NCBI RefSeq assembly: GCF_907163085.1
Contig: NZ_CAJQTX010000006.1
Span: forward strand, 401,960 to 465,959
Direction of reading: 5' to 3'
From: Candidatus Accumulibacter sp. ACC003
GTDB taxonomy: Bacteria; Pseudomonadota; Gammaproteobacteria; Burkholderiales; Rhodocyclaceae
Length of the DNA stretch: 64,000 bases
In this document: one piece after another, positions 60,501 through 64,000 of the stretch
Layout of the letters: each line of letters begins with the position of its first letter
Position numbering within the stretch: position 1 is the stretch's first letter
Position numbers and translations under genes: made by a program
The notes under the pieces: generated by a model
Told to the model about the DNA's origin: nothing
Database searches by the model: none
Seen by the model: the letters and a program-made list of their open reading frames with translations, nothing else

Positions 60501-61390
60501 GGATGCAGCCAGATGTCGGAGAGCTTGGCGACTTCGGAGTAATCGGGGGTGACGGCAACGGTCTTGGTCCCTTTGTAGCGAACCTCGGTGAAGAAGTGCG
60601 CGTCCGGCGTCCGCGTCTGCGGCACGTTCGAACCCCAGGCAATGATGAAACTCGAGTTGTACCAGTCGGCCGATTCCGGGACATCGGTCTGCTCGCCCCA
60701 GACCTGCGGGCTGGACGGTGGCAGGTCGCAATACCAGTCGTAGAAACTCATGCAGACACCGCCGATCAGGCTCAGGTAGCGGCTGCCGGCTGCATAGCTG
60801 ACCATCGACATCGCCGGGATCGGCGAGAAACCGATGACCCGATCGGGTCCGTACTTCTTGATCGTGTAGACGTTGGCCGCGGCGACGATCTCGTTGACTT
60901 CGTCCCAATTCGAACGCACGAAACCGCCGAGTCCGCGCACGCTCTGGTACTCGCGCCGCTTGGCGTCGGATTCGACGATCGCTGTCCAGGCCTCGACCGG
61001 GCTCTTGCTCGCCCTTGCGTCACGCCAGCTCTTCAGCAGCTGGCCGCGAACCATCGGGTACTTCACCCGGTTGGCGCTGTACAGGTACCAGCTGTAGCTG
61101 GCGCCACGGGCGCAGCCGCGTGGCTCATGGTTGGGCATGTCCCAGCGGGTGCGGGGATAGTCGGTCTGCTGCGTTTCCCAGGTGACGATACCGCCCTTGA
61201 CGTAGATCTTCCACGAGCAAGACCCGGTGCAGTTCACACCGTGCGTCGAGCGCACGATCTTGTCGTGCGCCCAGCGGTTGCGATAGGCGTCCTCCCAGGT
61301 CCGGTCTTCACCGGTGACGACGCCGTGGCCGTCGGAAAAGGGTTCCCGCGGTTGGGAGAAATAGCTCAGTCGATCGAGAAAGTGGCTCAT
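57581..61390 (-). CDS. narG: Respiratory nitrate reductase alpha subunit NarG
   Basis: Catalytic molybdo-bis-MGD subunit, 1269 residues, cytoplasmic face of the membrane. The FS0 cluster ligands are His and Cys in STHGVNCTGSCSW, with the last Cys in EPRGCARGASY; the Mo-ligating Asp lies in SFYDWYCDLPPSSPQVWGEQ. The N-terminus MSHFLDRLSYF is the usual tail that is not a Tat signal. Length and motifs are normal and the frame is intact, in contrast to the narK genes just upstream. Confidence 0.98.
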   Translation of the reverse strand: MSHFLDRLSYFSQPREPFSDGHGVVTGEDRTWEDAYRNRWAHDKIVRSTHGVNCTGSCSWKIYVKGGIVTWETQQTDYPRTRWDMPNHEPRGCARGASYSWYLYSANRVKYPMVRGQLLKSWRDARASKSPVEAWTAIVESDAKRREYQSVRGLGGFVRSNWDEVNEIVAAANVYTIKKYGPDRVIGFSPIPAMSMVSYAAGSRYLSLIGGVCMSFYDWYCDLPPSSPQVWGEQTDVPESADWYNSSFIIAWGSNVPQTRTPDAHFFTEVRYKGTKTVAVTPDYSEVAKLSDIWLHPKQGTDAAVAMAMGHVILKEFYFDKRSTYFDNYARRYTDLPMLVMLKEHVLPGGEKIRVPDRYLRASDFDDQLGQANNPDWKTVAFDESGRVVLPNGAIGFRWGADGRADQGQWNLEAKEAQEGSEVKLKLSLLEGEQPGEDSAKVGFPYFGGIASEHFPNNLRPGENGDVLVRTVPVQRISLGSKGDALVATVFDLQAANYGVARGLPGELAAADYDDDTPYTPAWQERITGTPREQVITVARQFADNADKTEGRSMVIIGAAMNHWFHCDMNYRGVINILMMCGCIGKSGGGWAHYVGQEKLRPQTGWTALAFALDWIRPPRQQNSTSFFYAHTDQWRYERLGIDEILSPLADKKAYGGSMIDYNVRAERMGWLPSAPQLKTNPMQVVSDAQVAGMDARDYVAKGLKDGSLQLSCEDPDHPANWPRNMFVWRSNLLGSSGKGHEYFLKHLLGTSHGVQGKDLGNDDAKPREVVWHDKAPEGKLDLLVTLDFRMSTTCLYSDIVLPTATWYEKNDLNTSDMHPFIHPLSTAVDPAWQARSDWDIYKGFAMKFSEVCIGHLGVEKDLVLTPLMHDTPGELAQALDVKDWKRGEVDLIPGKTAPQMAVVERDYPNVYKRFTALGPLMNKVGNGGKGISWNTETEVRQLGELNGLVGAEGATLGMAKIETDIDACEVVMMLAPETNGHVAVKAWEALGKQTGRDHRHLALHREDEKIRFRDIQAQPRKIISSPTWSGIESETVSYNAGYTNVHELIPWRTLTGRQQFYLDHPWMLAFGEGCVSYRPPVDLKTTAGIHGVKSNGNPEILLNFITPHQKWGIHSTYTDNLLMLTLSRGGPCVWLSEDDAKRAGIVDNDWIELFNLNGAIAARAVVSQRVNPGMVMMYHAQEKIVNTPGSEITGARGGIHNSVTRIVLKPTHMIGGYAQFSYGFNYYGTIGTNRDEFVVVRKMVKIDWLDTPVGDELVRPVQAHGEVS

Positions 61391-61436
61391 ACGGTTTTCC
61401 CAGGAGAGTGGCGTTGGAATACGGGCAATAGGCTGA

Positions 61437-63082
61437 TCATGGATTTTTCACGTAGGCGTTGGCACGCAGGTAGAACCACCAGTTGAGGAACAGGCACAGG
61501 CCGTAGAACACCGCAAAACCGTACATCGCCATTTGCGGTGTACCGGCCTTGATCTGCTGACCGATGACCACCGGCGCAATAAAGGCGCCGTAGGCGGCGA
61601 CGGCCGAGGTCCAGCCCAGCACCGGGCCGGCCTGCTGGCGGTCGAAGATGATGCCGATGCTGCGGAAAGTCGAACCGTTGCCGATGCCGCTGGCCGCGAA
61701 GAGCACGATGAACAGCAGCATGAACGGCAGGAAGTACTGCTCGGGAGTCGCCGACTCATAGGCCTGCATCATCACGTAGCCGACCGCCACCGAGGCCACG
61801 ACCATCGCCGCCGAGACCCACTGCGTGACGATCGAGCCGCCGACCTTGTCGGAGACCCAGCCGCCGACCGGGCGGATCAGCGCGCCGACGAAGGGGCCGA
61901 TCCAGGCGAAGGCGAGCACCGCCGGTGCGTTCGGGTTACTCGCCGTATGCTGCATGACGCCAGCGGCATCGCGCACGTGACTGATGCCGAAAATCACTTT
62001 CATCGACAGCGGCAGCGCCATCGAGAAGCCGATGAACGAGCCGAAAGTGACGATATAGAGAGTGGTCATCGCCCAGGTGTGCTTGTTGCGGAAGATCTCG
62101 AACTGCTTGGTAACGCCCTCTTTCATCGGGCCGAAGGCCGCCATTTTCATCACCAGCAGCGCCATGATGATGTCCAGCGGAATGGCCACCCACATATTGA
62201 GCAGACCCAGCCCGGTCGGCGCCGGCAGGTACAGGTAGAGCATGAAGATCGACGGCACGAAAGCCAGCGTGTACAGGTAGGTGATCTTGGCGAAAGCGAC
62301 GACGGGATTGCCGGTGGCCGGCGAGATGGTCTTCAGGTTGTTCATGCCGAACCAGCACAACGCGGCCAAGGGCACCAGCGACAGCACCCAGGCAAAGCCG
62401 GCGTTCTGGATCCAGGTCTGCGTTCCGGCGGGGATCTTGCCGAAGATCCAGCCGCTATCCTTGATCAGGGTCATCGGCTCACCGCCAAAGCCACCGAAGA
62501 TGCCGAGGGTCATGACCAGCGGAATGACCACCTGCATGGTCGTCACGCCGAAATTGCCGAGGCCCGCATTCAGGCCCAGGCCGGTGCCCTGCAGGCGCTT
62601 CGGGAAGAAGGTGGCTGATATTGGACATCGAGCTGGCGAAGTTGCCGCCGCCGACGCCCGACCATAGCGCCATCAGCTGGAAGGACCACAGCGGCCAGTC
62701 GGTGTGCTGCAGCACGATGCCGGTACCGATCGCTGGCGCGAGCAGCATCGCCGTCGTCAGAAGATGGTGTTGCGCCCGCCGGCCAGGCGGATAAGGAAGG
62801 AAGCGGGTATGCGCATCGTCGCACCGGCGATGCCGGCGATGGCGGTCAGCGTGAACAGCTCGGCCTGGGTGAACGGAAGCCCAGGTTGAGCATCTGCACG
62901 GTGATGATTCCCCACATGCCCCAGACCGCGAAGCCGCACAGCAGTGCCGGGATCGAGATCCACAGGTTGCGATAGGCGACGCGTTTACCGGTGGATTCCC
63001 AGAAGGATTCGTCCTCGGGTCGCCAGTCGGCGATATCGGCCGAGTTGTCGCACTGTGCGTTCGCTGGTTGCGGCTTGTTCAT
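61437..63082 (-). pseudogene. narK2: Nitrate/nitrite transporter NarK2 with three frameshifts
   Basis: Major facilitator protein reconstructed from four pieces. From the ATG at 63082 (MNKPQPANAQ; AGAGGAA upstream) to TVQMLNLGF; then a missing C near 62879 moves to the frame reading PFTQAELFTLTAIAGIAG to GGRNTIF; then a missing C near 62760 moves to LTTAMLLAPAIGTG to SMSNIS; then an extra base near 62612 moves to FFPKRLQGTGLGLNAGLGNF and on to the stop at 61437. All pieces together give a complete NarK2 with typical GGNFASSMSN and GFIGFSMALPLSMK-like helices. Either a decaying gene or sequence errors. Confidence 0.85.
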
Positions 63083-63120
63083 CGTGATTCCTCTGTGCAG
63101 GGGTCTTGGGTTCGGTGCTC

Positions 63121-63143
63121 ACCCGCGGCTCTGCACCGCGGGT
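63121..63143. terminator. Hairpin between narK1 and narK2
   Basis: 8-bp stem ACCCGCGG / CCGCGGGT with a 7-base loop. Only a short T run follows on the plus strand (TTTCT) and an A-rich side lies on minus, so it is at most a weak terminator or an mRNA-stabilising stem in the intercistronic gap. Confidence 0.35.
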
Positions 63144-63207
63144 TTCTCGTTCCGGTGAGCGCGGAGGGCTGGGTGTGCTGGGTGACGTGGCGGCTTGCTG
63201 CAGGGTT

Positions 63208-64000
63208 TCAGTTAAGCCCCATCGGTTCGGGCGCGGCGAGCCGGCCGCTCTTGGCGGCGCTCAGTGGGCGCACTTCTGCGAAGTACATCCACATCAGGGA
63301 CACCCAGACGATACCGAACATCAGCATGAACGCCGACGAGCGCAGACCGGTCAGGGTCTACCAGCGCGCCGAAGAGGATCGGCAGGGATAAGCCGCCCAT
63401 ACCGCCGGCGAGGCCGACAATACCCGACACCACGCCGATGTTGTGCGGGTAGTCGTCGGCGATGTACTTGAACACCGATGCCTTGCCGATGGCAAAGGAG
63501 ATGCCCATGGTGAACATGATGATCGTGAACACCGTCGGATTGAGCCCAATGTGGAAGGTCTTCGGCCCGGACACCGTGTGAATGGTGAAGTCACTCTGCG
63601 GATAGGAAAGGAAGAAGAGGCAGACAAGTCCGACCCAGAGCACCCACCAGGTGACCGAATGGGCGCCGTACTTGTCAGAAAACCAGCCGCCGATCGCACG
63701 CAGCAATCCGCCCGGGATACTGAAACCAGCGGCCAGCAGGGCCGCGACCTGAATATCGAAACCGTACTCGCTGATGTAGTACTTGGTCATCCACAATGCC
63801 AGGGCGACGTAGCCGCCAAAGACGATCGAGTAATACTGGCTGTAGCGCCAAACGGCTGGATCCTTCAGTGCTTTCAACTGCTCCAGGACAGTAACCTGTG
63901 ATGCCCCTGTGCTATGGTCGCGCTCGGTTAAAGTAATACCCATAACAGCACGCCGTCCACCAGCATGAGCACGGCATAGACTTTCGGAACCATCGGGGGT
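63208..64000 (-). pseudogene. narK1: Nitrate/proton symporter NarK1, C-terminal half, frameshifted, partial
   Basis: The gene continues beyond the window. At the edge one frame reads VYAVLMLVDGVLLWVL, then a missing base near 63926 is needed to continue into TERDHSTGASQVTVLEQLKA, typical NarK1 mid-region. The main piece runs through VWRYSQYYSIVFGGYVALAL to LPILFGALVD; an extra G near 63355 then shifts the frame, and the correct continuation reads LTGLRSSAFMLMFGIVWVSL to the stop at 63208. The ATG at 63943 is not a true start. First gene of the nar operon in the usual narK1K2GHJI order. Confidence 0.82.

Overview
The window is a high-GC chromosomal segment. Gene content and sequence style point to a betaproteobacterium of the Rhodocyclales / 'Candidatus Accumulibacter' type: a urea transporter and urease operon, a PEP-CTERM exosortase substrate, an SHP/diheme cytochrome module, narK1K2GHJI with a PpiC-like protein, and a BFD-tailed assimilatory nitrate reductase. 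The taxonomic call is inference; no rRNA or marker phylogeny was available.

Layout. 1-9354 (+): urtBCDE followed without a break by ureD, ureABC and ureEFG, nearly all genes overlapping or within a few bases: one urea uptake and hydrolysis operon. 9355-17019: an accessory zone of repeats, degenerate IS pieces (ISL3-like, IS91-like, possibly a VgrG scrap), an EF-hand-type acidic protein, a PEP-CTERM protein, an orphan ParD-like antitoxin, and three copies of a Phd/VapC cassette in which all three antitoxins are intact but only one toxin is. 17020-29043 (+): the most interesting part, a tight eight-gene operon: an RpoD-like sigma factor with an N-terminal ankyrin domain, a GHKL (MORC/MutL-like) ATPase, a Z1 helicase-like ATPase, a PD-(D/E)XK protein, an AIPR protein, a 5-cytosine DNA methyltransferase, a Vsr endonuclease and a small uncharacterised protein. 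The ATPase-to-Vsr part matches a restriction-like defence type predicted by comparative genomics; the sigma factor welded to its front is the unusual element.

29190-41643: a sodium/proton module. A chimeric antiporter/UspA relic, an NhaD antiporter, a UspA protein, and a minus-strand Mrp-type operon (E, F, G, MbhD/E-like, B, C, then three NuoL/MrpD-like subunits, one with a frameshift), then a divergent MASE1 sensor kinase and FixJ-type regulator. 41644-42952: gene-free, three tandem 228-bp units built from an interspersed palindromic repeat, interrupted by a 263-bp IS21-like miniature element with a 9-bp target duplication. 42953-48093: a ferric-reductase-like flavocytochrome, a diheme cytochrome c and an SHP-type cytochrome c (minus strand), divergent from a PepSY protein, an OmpR-type regulator and a sensor kinase. 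48204-53479 (minus): a NUDIX hydrolase, a YbiB-like protein, a NasA-type nitrate reductase and a TSUP exporter. 53625-64000 (minus): narK1, narK2, narG, narH, narJ, narI and a PpiC-like protein ending at a strong terminator; narK1 and narK2 carry at least five single-base frameshifts in 1.3 kb, either pseudogenisation or poor sequence near the window edge.

No tRNA, rRNA or CRISPR array was recognised.
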